Below, piece by piece: positions 44,769 through 53,028 of a stretch of 64,000 bases of DNA; within the stretch, counting starts at the first letter, position 1, and every line of letters starts with the position of its first letter. A program made the position numbers and the translations under genes. Below the pieces are notes generated by a model. The model ran no database searches. It was not told the DNA's origin and was given only the letters and a program-made list of their open reading frames with translations. The stretch is from Moorena sp. SIO3I8 (lineage in GTDB: Bacteria; Cyanobacteriota; Cyanobacteriia; Cyanobacteriales; Coleofasciculaceae). The stretch lies in contig NZ_JAAHHW010000030.1 of assembly GCF_010692325.1 (NCBI RefSeq), positions 1-64,000 on the forward strand, read 5' to 3'.

Positions 44769-45377
44769 ATGATGCTTAACCAATTAACTGGATCGTTCTT
44801 GTCAGCACGTCAACTGCTAAATCTTAGAAAACTACCCCTAACAACGCTATTGCTAACGATAGGATTGGTAACTACCTCATCAACTATAGCAACACCAGCA
44901 CCTCAACCGCCAGATCAAGCCATTGATACTACAGCTAGAGCCTACACTCAAGCAACGAGTCGAAATGCATCAATGCCTGATGATGGCATTTACCTCTATG
45001 GTGAATCCTCACAACCAGGACAGATTGGTAAAGAATATCTAGTATTTGAAGCGAATCAGGGCAACGTACTTGGTGCGGTATATATGCCTCACTCAGAATA
45101 TAGCTGTTTTTACGGCACCCTAGATTCAAAACAAATGGATTTGACGGTTATTGATCCCTACAACCAAACCGCTTTGTCCCATACCATTTCCCGTCAACAG
45201 CACTCACCTATTGCTGTAGTTGGTGAACGGCTAAGTCTTGACCATCGCTATAGCGCTATTACTTATCCTTACAAAGTTGGACTAGAAGAATATCAACCCA
45301 TTAGTTCTATTAGTGATAGTGACCAGGAAATTTTGAGGGTTTGCCGGGATAACTACCAAGGAAGAGTCACCGAGTGA
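44769..45377 (+). CDS. Secreted protein of unknown function
   Basis: 202 residues from ATG 44769, preceded by AAAGGGGGTAAG, a better ribosome site than that of the in-frame ATG 44727. A signal peptide is likely (RKLPLTTLLLTIGLVTTSST, with cleavage near TIATPA). The mature part is ~170 residues with only two Cys (YSCFYG and VCRDNY), which could form one disulfide, and a beta-rich pattern. I recognise no domain. Similar cyanobacterial secreted proteins with an EYLVFEANQGNVLGAVYMP-like segment exist to my memory, without function. Single gene, not in an operon. Confidence 0.7.
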   Translation: MMLNQLTGSFLSARQLLNLRKLPLTTLLLTIGLVTTSSTIATPAPQPPDQAIDTTARAYTQATSRNASMPDDGIYLYGESSQPGQIGKEYLVFEANQGNVLGAVYMPHSEYSCFYGTLDSKQMDLTVIDPYNQTALSHTISRQQHSPIAVVGERLSLDHRYSAITYPYKVGLEEYQPISSISDSDQEILRVCRDNYQGRVTE

Positions 45378-45544
45378 TTAATGCTCCCTAGGACTAATAC
45401 TAGTTGCTAGGTAATTCAAGTTTGACTTGACCATTAACAACGTTGGATTAGGTATAAGGCTTGCTGTAGGGAGCATTAAATCAAAAATTCAATCTCTAAA
45501 ATTTAAATGCTATGCTAATTAAACCATAAAATTGGAACAGTTAC

Positions 45545-46390
45545 TCATAACCCAGCAACCAAACGATTTAGCTCCGATTGCATTTGAGTAGAAACTTGCT
45601 CGTAACAAGCATCAACATAATCTTGATCGCGAGCAGCAACACGACCATAGCGCTCAAAAACAATCGGAGGGCAAACACGAGTTGTGATGGGTATGGGCAA
45701 GGGTATATTGGGTAGAGGACCAATCGCCAATCCCCAAGGCAAACCGAGATAAATTGGGAAAACTTGTGGGTCAAGACCAAATAACCAGGGTATCCCCAAC
45801 TCGTGTAGTTGTCGTGCCTGTTCATAGCAGTCACCTAAGACAATCAAGGTATCATGGGCACCATTGGATATAATCGGTACAATCGGAACCTTTTCTCGTA
45901 GTGCCAGTTTAATAAAGCCCTTACGTCCAGCTAATTGAATTTGATGACGCTGGCTATGGGGACGGAATACATCTTGGGCACCCCCTGGATAGACTAAGAC
46001 ACTAGCTCCCTTACGAAAAGCAGCGATCGCCATTTGGGGATGAGCCATGATTGCCCCGATCTTTGCCGCTAGCTGCGCCAGGGCTGGATAAATTTGCCAG
46101 GCATTGGAATGCATCAGACCATAAACTGGACGCTGGGTGCCAAAGCGGCGAAACCAGTCATACATCATCATCACCATATCAGGGGAAGCTAATCCACCAT
46201 TGTGGGAACCAACCAACAGCACCTTACTCTCAGGAATGTGCTGCCAGCCATCAGTTTTCACCCGAAAGTAGTAGCGATAAAACCATTCCCACTGGGGCAG
46301 ATAGGATTCAATTACTTCTGGATCTCGCTCTTCTAAAGACCAACCAAACCGATGCGTCAAGGCTATACTATTGAGTGAACTACAGTTCAA
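45545..46390 (-). CDS. Lysophospholipid acyltransferase-like protein
   Basis: 281 residues, PlsC/LPLAT-like fold. The first block is VLLVGSHNGGLASPDMVMMM, with HNGG in place of the classical H-x4-D. Block III-like VLVYPGGAQDVFRPHSQR and block IV-like VPIVPIISNGAHDTLIVLG follow, and PLPNIPLPIPITTRVCPPIV is the C-terminal membrane-facing part. This variant is typical of the DGAT/MGAT-like LPLAT group that acylates glycerolipids or other alcohols. It may contribute to neutral lipid or membrane lipid synthesis; acyl acceptor unknown. Single gene. Confidence 0.82.
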   Translation of the reverse strand: MNCSSLNSIALTHRFGWSLEERDPEVIESYLPQWEWFYRYYFRVKTDGWQHIPESKVLLVGSHNGGLASPDMVMMMYDWFRRFGTQRPVYGLMHSNAWQIYPALAQLAAKIGAIMAHPQMAIAAFRKGASVLVYPGGAQDVFRPHSQRHQIQLAGRKGFIKLALREKVPIVPIISNGAHDTLIVLGDCYEQARQLHELGIPWLFGLDPQVFPIYLGLPWGLAIGPLPNIPLPIPITTRVCPPIVFERYGRVAARDQDYVDACYEQVSTQMQSELNRLVAGL

Positions 46391-46573
46391 TCCTATTCCA
46401 AAAAAACCTGAGCTAGAGGTTAAGTTGATGACTAAAAGCTCTTACCAGGGATGCGACTGTATTGGTAAGCATTCAGCCGTCAGCCGTCAGCCTTGGCCAA
46501 AGACCACGCTACGCGAATGGCTGATACGCGACACGCTGATAGCTGATAGCTGAATGCTTACCTGTATTGTTTG

Positions 46574-46807
46574 TTATATTGTTACTCTAGCGCTTACTGT
46601 ATTAATTTCCTCTTGCTCCGGGTCTCGGTCAAAAATAAGTATATATTCCATCTCAGGCATCAGTCTGCGCAGAACTTGTAGATGAGCCTCAGCGTCAGTT
46701 CGGCGACGAAAGCGAGCGACAATAATTCGCTGCATTTTAGGAAGTGGCTTGATAATACACCATGGGCTTAGTCGATCACGGTAGGTCATAGCACCCTGCT
46801 CCATCAT
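46574..46807 (-). CDS. Small conserved-looking protein (paralogue of the one at 36170)
   Basis: 77 residues. The region RLSPWCIIKPLPKMQRIIVA, RFRRRTDAEAHLQVLRRLMP matches the 62-residue product at 36170-36358. An alternative start at 46789 (MTYRDRLSPW), with GGAGCAGGG before it, gives 71 residues. Unknown function; probably one small alpha/beta domain. The gene stands alone between repeat regions. Confidence 0.65.
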   Translation of the reverse strand: MMEQGAMTYRDRLSPWCIIKPLPKMQRIIVARFRRRTDAEAHLQVLRRLMPEMEYILIFDRDPEQEEINTVSARVTI

Positions 46808-47232
46808 GTTTGATTGATTATTTTGATAAAATCGATAAATAGATTAAATCTCTTTGACTAAACCTACAGTTATAAAACTACAGTTATAGCCGTTAGAACC
46901 TTAAGCAGTTGAACACTTCAAGACAGTGCTTTTAGCGCCTCTATTTTCTACGGTGATCTGAGCACGGTTAGATCACCTTAAAAGTCTACTTGCAGTTGAT
47001 CTGCTTGTAGGGATGTCCAACCCTCCGACCCTATCTATAAAAGCAGCTACGAGAGAACACTGTGTTGCCAAATTGCCGATTTAAATAAAAAAGCTTCCGT
47101 TATCTGTTAGCCATTAATATCATGTCAGGATAATTACCCTTAATAAAAATCCCCCCATCTCCCCATCTCCCCATCTCCCCATCTCCCCATCTCCCCTTAA
47201 TTATGGGTATTCAACCAGACTTGATATAACCA
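46808..47232. other. Gene-free spacer with composite repeat
   Basis: Unique sequence to about 47120, then the composite unit TCAGGATAATTACCCTTAAT + CCCCATCT array + CCTTAATTATGGGTATTCA, ending ACTTGATAT (47130-47226), just before the stop of the HTH gene. A related unit is at 33474-33558. Confidence 0.7.
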
Positions 47233-48225
47233 TTACCCATCCCCGATTTGCTGTTGATCATAAGCACATAGCAAATTCCTAACTACCTGGGGAATCTCCT
47301 CAAAATGCTCCAAGAGAAAATCCATCAGGGCAAGATGGCGCAAATCAATGGGCTGGGGACGGCGATAGTTGTGACCGCTGGAAAACCAGCGCTGAACGGT
47401 GGCAGTTGAGCGAGAGCAAATACTAGCGATTTGTTCGTAATTCACATCCCATTTATGATAGAATTGTCTAGGAGTCATACCCAGTTGACAGTTGCTGTAG
47501 AGTTCAATTAGATCTTGCTCTCGTTGAGTTAGAGTCCGGGGAGGGGTTCTATATTGATCATCGAAACGGTATCTCCCAGAAGGAGTTCGTAGCACATTGG
47601 GGGATTTCAAATAATTTCTAGGGCCAAGAGCCTCAGTGCAAGTCCAAGAATAGGAATCTTTATAGTTGGTTGTTACCCTACCCTTAGGATGCCGAGGTTC
47701 AATGTCTTCTTCCCAAGCTGTGTCAGCAACGATCCAAGCTGCACTAGGAGAGTCTTTGTCAAGCCAGATCAGGTAGCAAATTGCCCATTGGCTTTGATGC
47801 CTGGCGTAGGCGTAGAAGAATCCGATCACAACACCCCAGTCCATTTGACCGTTTAGAGGTCGCCACCTAATCGGTGATCCTGTTTGATAACGCGGTGTTG
47901 CTGTAGGGTTCCAAGTACCTGGGGGGTCTATTGATGGGGGCGCGATTTCTGTTTTAATGGGGTCAAACAGTATATCTGAGTCTCCCTGGCGGATCGTATT
48001 TAAATAACTGGCTATCAGTTTTCCGGTCAGATTCTGAGTTAGGTGCTGGATAAGGACGGTAGCTAGAGTTTTTAGTTCTGGTTCTTCTATATCCATTGAC
48101 TCTGCATTGAAGTCAGCATCCCCGTAGCTTTTCAAATGGGACAACAGTTGTGTGATGCCGAATTCATCTAAGGCTTGCTGATAGCTAGGAGGCTGATCGC
48201 TTTTTTCTCTAACTGTTTCTACCAT
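47233..48225 (-). CDS. HTH-containing protein, unknown
   Basis: 330 residues. A central WRPLNGQMDWGVVIGFFYAY / CYLIWLDKDSPSAAWIVADT region, apparently a compact alpha/beta domain, is followed by a C-terminal helix-turn-helix (LTQREQDLIELYSNCQLGMT, VNYEQIASICSRSTATVQRW). I recall similar cyanobacterial proteins with this HTH-like end but no function. Likely a DNA-binding protein of a mobile or accessory locus. It is divergently transcribed from a 54-residue ribbon-helix-helix gene with a 117-bp shared promoter region. Confidence 0.7.
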   Translation of the reverse strand: MVETVREKSDQPPSYQQALDEFGITQLLSHLKSYGDADFNAESMDIEEPELKTLATVLIQHLTQNLTGKLIASYLNTIRQGDSDILFDPIKTEIAPPSIDPPGTWNPTATPRYQTGSPIRWRPLNGQMDWGVVIGFFYAYARHQSQWAICYLIWLDKDSPSAAWIVADTAWEEDIEPRHPKGRVTTNYKDSYSWTCTEALGPRNYLKSPNVLRTPSGRYRFDDQYRTPPRTLTQREQDLIELYSNCQLGMTPRQFYHKWDVNYEQIASICSRSTATVQRWFSSGHNYRRPQPIDLRHLALMDFLLEHFEEIPQVVRNLLCAYDQQQIGDG

Positions 48226-48342
48226 AGGAAACTTGCTGGTAATTACATCAATATTATACTATTATGTATATAAAAGATACGTTTTAAGTACAAATAAGGT
48301 AAAATTTTACATCAAATAACAGGTGAACTTAGAATAGAGATT

Positions 48343-48507
48343 ATGAGCAAACGTATACAAGTAACCTTACCCGACCGGATTGCAGACGATTTACAGCGAT
48401 GGGCTGATTACGATGGACGCCCTCTATCGAACCTTGCTGCTTACCTTCTAGAACGTGCTGTTACCGAGGCCAAGAAAGAAGGTGTTGAATGGGACAAAGA
48501 GTCTTGA
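48343..48507 (+). CDS. Small ribbon-helix-helix (CopG-like) protein
   Basis: 54 residues from ATG 48343: SKRIQVTLPDRIADDLQRWA, then DYDGRPLSNLAAYLLERAVT, EAKKEGVEWDKES. The beta strand KRIQVTLP and two helices with conserved G-R-P-x-S/L-x-A-A form an RHH fold. Such proteins are DNA-binding antitoxins or autoregulators. No toxin gene follows. It is divergent from the HTH gene and may control their common region. A hairpin AGCGCG/CGCGCT with TTATTTT follows the stop. Confidence 0.85.
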   Translation: MSKRIQVTLPDRIADDLQRWADYDGRPLSNLAAYLLERAVTEAKKEGVEWDKES

Positions 48508-48540
48508 TCTCCACCAACGGTTGATTACCCCATGAGCCAG

Positions 48541-48567
48541 AGCGCGCTAATCGCGCTTTATTTTAAT
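48541..48567 (+). terminator. Terminator-like hairpin after the RHH gene
   Basis: AGCGCG CTAAT CGCGCT followed by TTATTTTAA, about 35 bp after the RHH stop. Confidence 0.6.
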
Positions 48568-48609
48568 AACTAGTATGGCTCAAGTAATCGAAGCTAGAAA
48601 TCTCAGCTT

Positions 48610-48673
48610 GTAGGGTGGCCAAAAACAGTTTTTTTTGTGAGTATTCTAGATTATATTACTTTGCCCACCCTAC
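48610..48673. repeat. Fourth copy of the 66-bp GTAGGGTGG hairpin repeat
   Basis: Ends GTAGGGTGGCCAAA and TTTGCCCACCCTAC as in the 32331-32555 array, but with a changed left arm (GGCC for GGGC) and a mutated loop (TTTTTTTTGTGAGTATTCTA). It lies in the 333-bp spacer between the RHH and Uma2 genes, which holds no other feature. Confidence 0.85.
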
Positions 48674-48840
48674 TTGAATTGGTATTTTTTGTAAACGCAA
48701 GTCTCTAATCGAAGCTAGAAATCTCAGTCTGTATAAATTCGATGATAAGTTTAGGTTGCAACACCTTAATAATCCTCATTAAGGCATTGCTGAATAGAGT
48801 AATCAGCAACGCCTTAAAACCAAATACTTTAGCCGCAACG

Positions 48841-49497
48841 TTAATCCTCTGGTAGATTTTCTCTCACCCATTTACGCCAAGCTAAAATCATGGTAGTGTC
48901 ATCCTGGGTTTCTGCCTGCTGCAAAAACTGATTGATAATTTCTACAGAGAGAATCTCAAAGGTGAAATTGTCCTGACAACGAACATAGTCTCCATTTTGC
49001 AGCCGGTAAATTTCTACAGTTTGTCCTATATAACGCCAAACTTCAGGTACTCCTATCTGCTTGTAAATCCCAAATCTCCGACTGGATGAACTGGTAATAT
49101 CGACTTCAATCACCAAGTCTGGTGGAGGATCATTGGCTAAATCTACTGTCCTGCCTTGAATATAGTCAACATTGCCGATGTAGTAGCAAGAGTCAGGTTC
49201 TGCACCATGCTCTAAATCCTCCCGATTCAGGGTTGTAGAAGCAAACCCTTTGACCCGAAGATTCAGTTCTTCGGTTAAGGTATTCACCATCCGTTCTAGC
49301 AGCTGCTTGTATGTCTCATGGCGATCTGAGGGCATCGTGATTTCTAGCATTCCTTGAGCATAGGCAAGACGCGAGGCTCGATGATCTCCTAAGTCTGCCA
49401 ATAGCGCCTTGTACGTCTGCCAACTGACGTTTTGTAAGACAATTCTCTGGGTAGTTTTAACAGGTGAATCCTCATCTGAACTAAAAGTACTGGCCAT
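48841..49497 (-). CDS. Uma2-family putative restriction endonuclease, copy 1
   Basis: 218 residues from ATG 49497 (MASTFSSDED); an upstream in-frame Met (49533) would add 12. Uma2 proteins are cyanobacterial PD-(D/E)XK nuclease-fold proteins. Landmarks: YAQGMLEITMPSDRHETYKQ, PDSCYYIGN, DPPPDLVIEVDITSSSSRR (D-x11-E-V-D catalytic core) and IYKQIGVPEVWRYIG. Very numerous in cyanobacteria, role unsettled. This copy is unlike the two next to it, which belong to another Uma2 branch. Confidence 0.85.
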   Translation of the reverse strand: MASTFSSDEDSPVKTTQRIVLQNVSWQTYKALLADLGDHRASRLAYAQGMLEITMPSDRHETYKQLLERMVNTLTEELNLRVKGFASTTLNREDLEHGAEPDSCYYIGNVDYIQGRTVDLANDPPPDLVIEVDITSSSSRRFGIYKQIGVPEVWRYIGQTVEIYRLQNGDYVRCQDNFTFEILSVEIINQFLQQAETQDDTTMILAWRKWVRENLPED

Positions 49498-49548
49498 TGA
49501 TGCAGTGATTGTGGTGAAAACGCGAACGCACAAATCCTTAACAGCGAC

Positions 49549-50319
49549 TTAATCCAATTGGTCTGGATTAATACCTAACTCACGCAGTCGCGCCGCCAAA
49601 CGTTCTGCTCGTTGCTTAGCTTTTATAGCTTCGAGCTGAGCTTGTGCTAACTCCTCGCTTGCTAGAGGAATCAAATTCCCCTCAAGGGTCATCCAGCGTA
49701 ACCATAATCGGGGGATATCGCGAAAACTGCCACGCCACAACCCTAAACTTAATCCCAACTCCGGCATCAGTAACCTGTCCTGATTTAGCACTGCGGGTTT
49801 GTAGTGATCACCAACTAGATGAAACCCTTGTAACTCGTTGGTGTAGCGACTAAAAATTACATAGTAAGGTACTCGCAGAATCTGTTCATAAACCTGCCAC
49901 TTAGTCGGAGGTTTTCCCGGTGCGCTCACGGTTTGACCATGATCTTCATCTTCGGTGCCAGGAGACAATAACTCCACCACTACAAATGGACTGACTTGTT
50001 CTTGCCAGATGACATAACTTAAACGTAGGTCTTTGCTTTCATAAAGCCGAGGCACACCTACTACACCAAACCAATCCGGTCGCTTATACCAACCGGGATG
50101 GTTGAGATCATAGTAAAGATTGAGGTCACAAGCACTAAAGACTAACTCTGGGTTGGAGTTGGCAGGGGCAAAGGTTAACAATAATAGTAGGGGTTGAAAA
50201 AAATGAAATTCGTCAGGCAAACCAGGTTCTTTGGGATTTTCGCTGGGTAAGTCATACATTGTCGGCAAGGTTTGCCGAGGTGAAATTAGTGGCTGTGATG
50301 GATAAGGAAGAGAAGTCAT
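49549..50319 (-). CDS. Uma2-family protein, copy 2 (tandem duplicate)
   Basis: 256 residues. Uma2 pattern: AAC-D-LNLYYDLNHPGWYKRPDW, YVIWQEQVSPFVVVELLSPG (core Glu) and QVYEQILRVPYYVIFSRYTN. The C-terminus is a Glu/Ala/Arg-rich coiled-coil (ELAQAQLEAIKAKQRAERLA). It is almost identical to the next gene over its length; differences are E188/D, R195/H-type changes and a 7-residue deletion (LEAIKAK) in the other copy. Confidence 0.87.
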   Translation of the reverse strand: MTSLPYPSQPLISPRQTLPTMYDLPSENPKEPGLPDEFHFFQPLLLLLTFAPANSNPELVFSACDLNLYYDLNHPGWYKRPDWFGVVGVPRLYESKDLRLSYVIWQEQVSPFVVVELLSPGTEDEDHGQTVSAPGKPPTKWQVYEQILRVPYYVIFSRYTNELQGFHLVGDHYKPAVLNQDRLLMPELGLSLGLWRGSFRDIPRLWLRWMTLEGNLIPLASEELAQAQLEAIKAKQRAERLAARLRELGINPDQLD

Positions 50320-50346
50320 AGGTATTGTCGATTGTGAATAACTCGA

Positions 50347-50448
50347 TGTGTCTGGTGTTCGCGCAGTGTCTCCTTTGGAGAAAGGAGAAAGGAGACATCG
50401 CGGTGTTCCTCACACAGAACCGAAACCATTCGCGACTGCATTAAGACA
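50347..50448. repeat. Repeat element between the two Uma2 duplicates
   Basis: Contains GTGTTCGCGCAGTGTCTCC, two GGAGAAAGGAGA units and GACTGCATTAAGACAA, related to the GCGATGCAG...CTGCATCAAGA family. It marks the junction of the tandem duplication: the sequence TCGATTGTGAATAACTCGA precedes it and is repeated upstream of copy 3. Confidence 0.7.
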
Positions 50449-50453
50449 ACAAC

Positions 50454-51203
50454 TTAATCCAATTGGTCTGGATTAATACCTAACTCACGCAGTCGCGCCG
50501 CCAAACGTTCTGCTCGTTGCTGAGCTTGTGCCAACTCCTCGCTTGCTAGAGGAATCAAATTCCCCTCAAGGGTCATCCAGCGTAACCATAATCGGGGGAT
50601 ATCGCGAAAACTGCCATGCCACAACCCTAAACTTAATCCCAAGTCTGGCATCAGTAACCTGTCCTGATTTAGCACTGCGGGTTTGTAGTGATCACCAACC
50701 AGATGAAACCCTTGTAACTCATTGGTATAGCGACTAAAAATTACATAGTAAGGTACTCGCAGAATCTGTTCATAAACCTGCCACTTAGTCGGAGGTTTTC
50801 CCGGTGCGCTCACGGTTTGACCATGATCTTCATCTTCGGTGCCAGGAGACAATAACTCCACCACTACAAATGGACTGACTTGTTCTTGCCAGATGACATA
50901 ACTTAAACGTAGGTCTTTGCTTTCATAAAGCCGAGGCACACCTACTACACCAAACCAATCCGGTCGCTTATACCAACCGGGATGGTTGAGATCATAGTAA
51001 AGATTGAGGTCACAAGCACTAAAGACTAACTCTGGGTTGGAGTTGGCAGGGGCAAAGGTTAACAATAATAGTAGGGGTTGAAAAAAATGAAATTCGTCAG
51101 GCAAACCAGGTTCTTTGGGATTTTCGCTGGGTAAGTCATACATTGTCGGCAAGGTTTGCCGAGGTGAAATTAGTGGCTGTGATGGATAAGGAAGAGAAGT
51201 CAT
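50454..51203 (-). CDS. Uma2-family protein, copy 3 (tandem duplicate)
   Basis: 249 residues, near-identical to copy 2 including promoter-proximal DNA (ATAGGTATTGTCGATTGTGA upstream). It lacks LEAIKAK in the C-terminal coiled-coil. The nuclease-core residues are the same as in copy 2, so both are probably functional. The unit is ~800 bp and the two copies can recombine. It lies 28 bp downstream of the stop of the DUF29-like gene. Confidence 0.87.
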   Translation of the reverse strand: MTSLPYPSQPLISPRQTLPTMYDLPSENPKEPGLPDEFHFFQPLLLLLTFAPANSNPELVFSACDLNLYYDLNHPGWYKRPDWFGVVGVPRLYESKDLRLSYVIWQEQVSPFVVVELLSPGTEDEDHGQTVSAPGKPPTKWQVYEQILRVPYYVIFSRYTNELQGFHLVGDHYKPAVLNQDRLLMPDLGLSLGLWHGSFRDIPRLWLRWMTLEGNLIPLASEELAQAQQRAERLAARLRELGINPDQLD

Positions 51204-51231
51204 AGGTATTGTCGATTGTGAATAACTCGAT

Positions 51232-51753
51232 TTATGGTTGTGTATCTTGGTTCCAATAGGAACCTCCTGGTAATTGAGTTAAATACTGATTAATAAATAA
51301 AGGTAAATCCTTTTTTGAATAGAGGTATGTCAAGGCCAGCAAATCTTGAGTTGTTTGCCTGAGCTGAGCTCTATCTAATAGTTTGGAAAGTTGGGCTGGA
51401 GTATAGGCACCATTGAGAACCTCCACACTCGCCGTGGAAATTGCTGCCTCCAGTTCATTGTCAATCAATGACTGCCATTGATCAGCATTGATAGTATAAG
51501 ATTTTTGGTTATCTTTGAGATTCAGTTTTTGGATTTCCCGAATGAAATCACGAATTGAAGCTGCCCAAGAATTTGTCAAACGCTCCTCTACTTGGTTTTT
51601 AATCAAGTTAATCAATGCCTTGTTTAAATAGGATTCAATCTGATGCACAGTTGCGCGTTTAGTCATCTGTTCCAACTCATCTACAATTGCTAAGGCATCT
51701 GCGTAGCGTCCCTCTAGGATACTTATTCTGAGATCGATTAATTCCTGACTCAT
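51232..51753 (-). CDS. DUF29-like helical protein
   Basis: 173 residues, predicted helical. The segment VDELEQMTKRATVHQIESYL followed by KALINLIKNQVEERLTNSWA, ASIRDFIREIQKL has the pattern of DUF29 proteins, abundant in cyanobacteria and often near Uma2 or toxin-antitoxin genes. The remainder (YTINADQWQSLIDNELEAAI) is less usual for that family. Same strand and only 28 bp from Uma2 copy 3, so likely one transcript. Family call is tentative. Confidence 0.6.
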   Translation of the reverse strand: MSQELIDLRISILEGRYADALAIVDELEQMTKRATVHQIESYLNKALINLIKNQVEERLTNSWAASIRDFIREIQKLNLKDNQKSYTINADQWQSLIDNELEAAISTASVEVLNGAYTPAQLSKLLDRAQLRQTTQDLLALTYLYSKKDLPLFINQYLTQLPGGSYWNQDTQP

Positions 51754-52256
51754 ACCCCAGTCCTCACAGATTTATGGTTCTCTTTAGCCTATCGAAGAAA
51801 CTGCACAAGTCATCTGGCATGCATATTAACTGAATAAAGTCAATAGCACGGTGCTAGGAAAATAGCTTTCAGGGCAAAAAATGGGTAACGGATGTAACCG
51901 ATGGCACTATCGGGAAGATAGGGAAAGTGTGGGATTTGTGGGAGGTGTGGGGAGATGGGGAGATGGGGGGAGATGGGGACCCACCCCATTCCCCTCCCAG
52001 GAGGGGAATGGGGAGATGGGGAGAATTTTCGACGAATAGTCGGGATTTTCGGCAAATTTATCGAACCATCAGTTTTGTCACTTAGCGATGCATCGCTTCT
52101 TCGTTGTTTTCCTTTTCCTGTGCTGAGGTTAAGTCCCATGTTTTACCCAAATGTAAAAAACCTACCCCTGTGAGTCTCCCCACCCTCTCCTTAATTATGG
52201 GTATTCAACCAGACTTGATATTAGGATTGCTATAGGAGACATGATAAATAAAGATC
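51754..52256. repeat. Gene-free repeat spacer
   Basis: A GGGAGATGGGG array (about 51949-51980) is followed by an 11-bp hairpin CCCATTCCCCTCC/AGGGGAATGGG (about 51983-52016), then part of the composite repeat (CTCCTTAATTATGGGTATTC with ACTTGATAT; 52178-52230). No gene. It lies between divergent units. Confidence 0.75.
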
Positions 52257-52865
52257 ATGGCATATAGTGACTTTACAACTATCTACAAAGTCCAAACGGC
52301 GTTTAACCTCCTTCTTGATGAGGGGAATACTGTATTTAAGGATATTGCCCCGATCGAGCCGAGTGATCACTTGAAAACAACCCTTAAGGAAAATCTGCCG
52401 CTCGCGAATGCTATCAATACCGAAAAAGCTCGTTCTGAGTTAGTTATTGCTCCGGTTTTACTGGAAGTGCGCCGTCTGCTTGATTTCCAAATCGGTTTTT
52501 TTTCTGGAACTGAGTTTAATGTCGATAGAGGAACTGGATTAAATGGATACTGTGATTATATTCTTACTGCTTCTAAGGAAATCTATGAAATTCGGACACC
52601 AGTTGTCACTCTAGTGGAGGCAAAAAATGAAAATATTAAGGGGGGATTAGGACAGTGCATTGCGGAAATGGTAGCAGCTCAGAGATTTAATCAACAACAG
52701 GATCACGATATTGATGCTATCTATGGAGCTGTGACTACTGGGACGAATTGGAAGTTTCTCAAGTTGGTGAATCAATTGGTGTTTATTGATTTGGATGACT
52801 ATTATATTAAGGAAATTGATCGGATACTGGGAATATTGGCACATCCGTTTAAGCAGTATCTATGA
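52257..52865 (+). CDS. PD-(D/E)XK-like nuclease-fold protein
   Basis: 202 residues. The core GLNGYCDYILTASKEIYEIR then VVTLVEAKNENIKGGLGQCI gives the D-(x~20)-E-A-K signature of the PD-(D/E)XK fold. The N-terminal half is helical (FTTIYKVQTAFNLLL) and the C-terminal GQCIAEMVAAQRFNQQQ helix follows the catalytic Lys, as in many such proteins. I recall it as a frequent uncharacterised cyanobacterial family; nuclease activity is inferred from the motif. Single gene ending in a repeat (AAGAGGCAAGAGGCAAG). Confidence 0.7.
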   Translation: MAYSDFTTIYKVQTAFNLLLDEGNTVFKDIAPIEPSDHLKTTLKENLPLANAINTEKARSELVIAPVLLEVRRLLDFQIGFFSGTEFNVDRGTGLNGYCDYILTASKEIYEIRTPVVTLVEAKNENIKGGLGQCIAEMVAAQRFNQQQDHDIDAIYGAVTTGTNWKFLKLVNQLVFIDLDDYYIKEIDRILGILAHPFKQYL

Positions 52866-53028
52866 GGCAAGAGGCAAAAGGCTAGAGGCAAGAGGCAAGA
52901 GGCAAGAGGCAAGAAAGTGCCACTGCATCAAGACAATAGTTCTGGATAAAGTTGGTTATGGGTCGGTCGGATTAAGTTAGTATGTTTGTACTAACTCGAC
53001 TAACTATAAGCGATCGCACATCAGCTTC

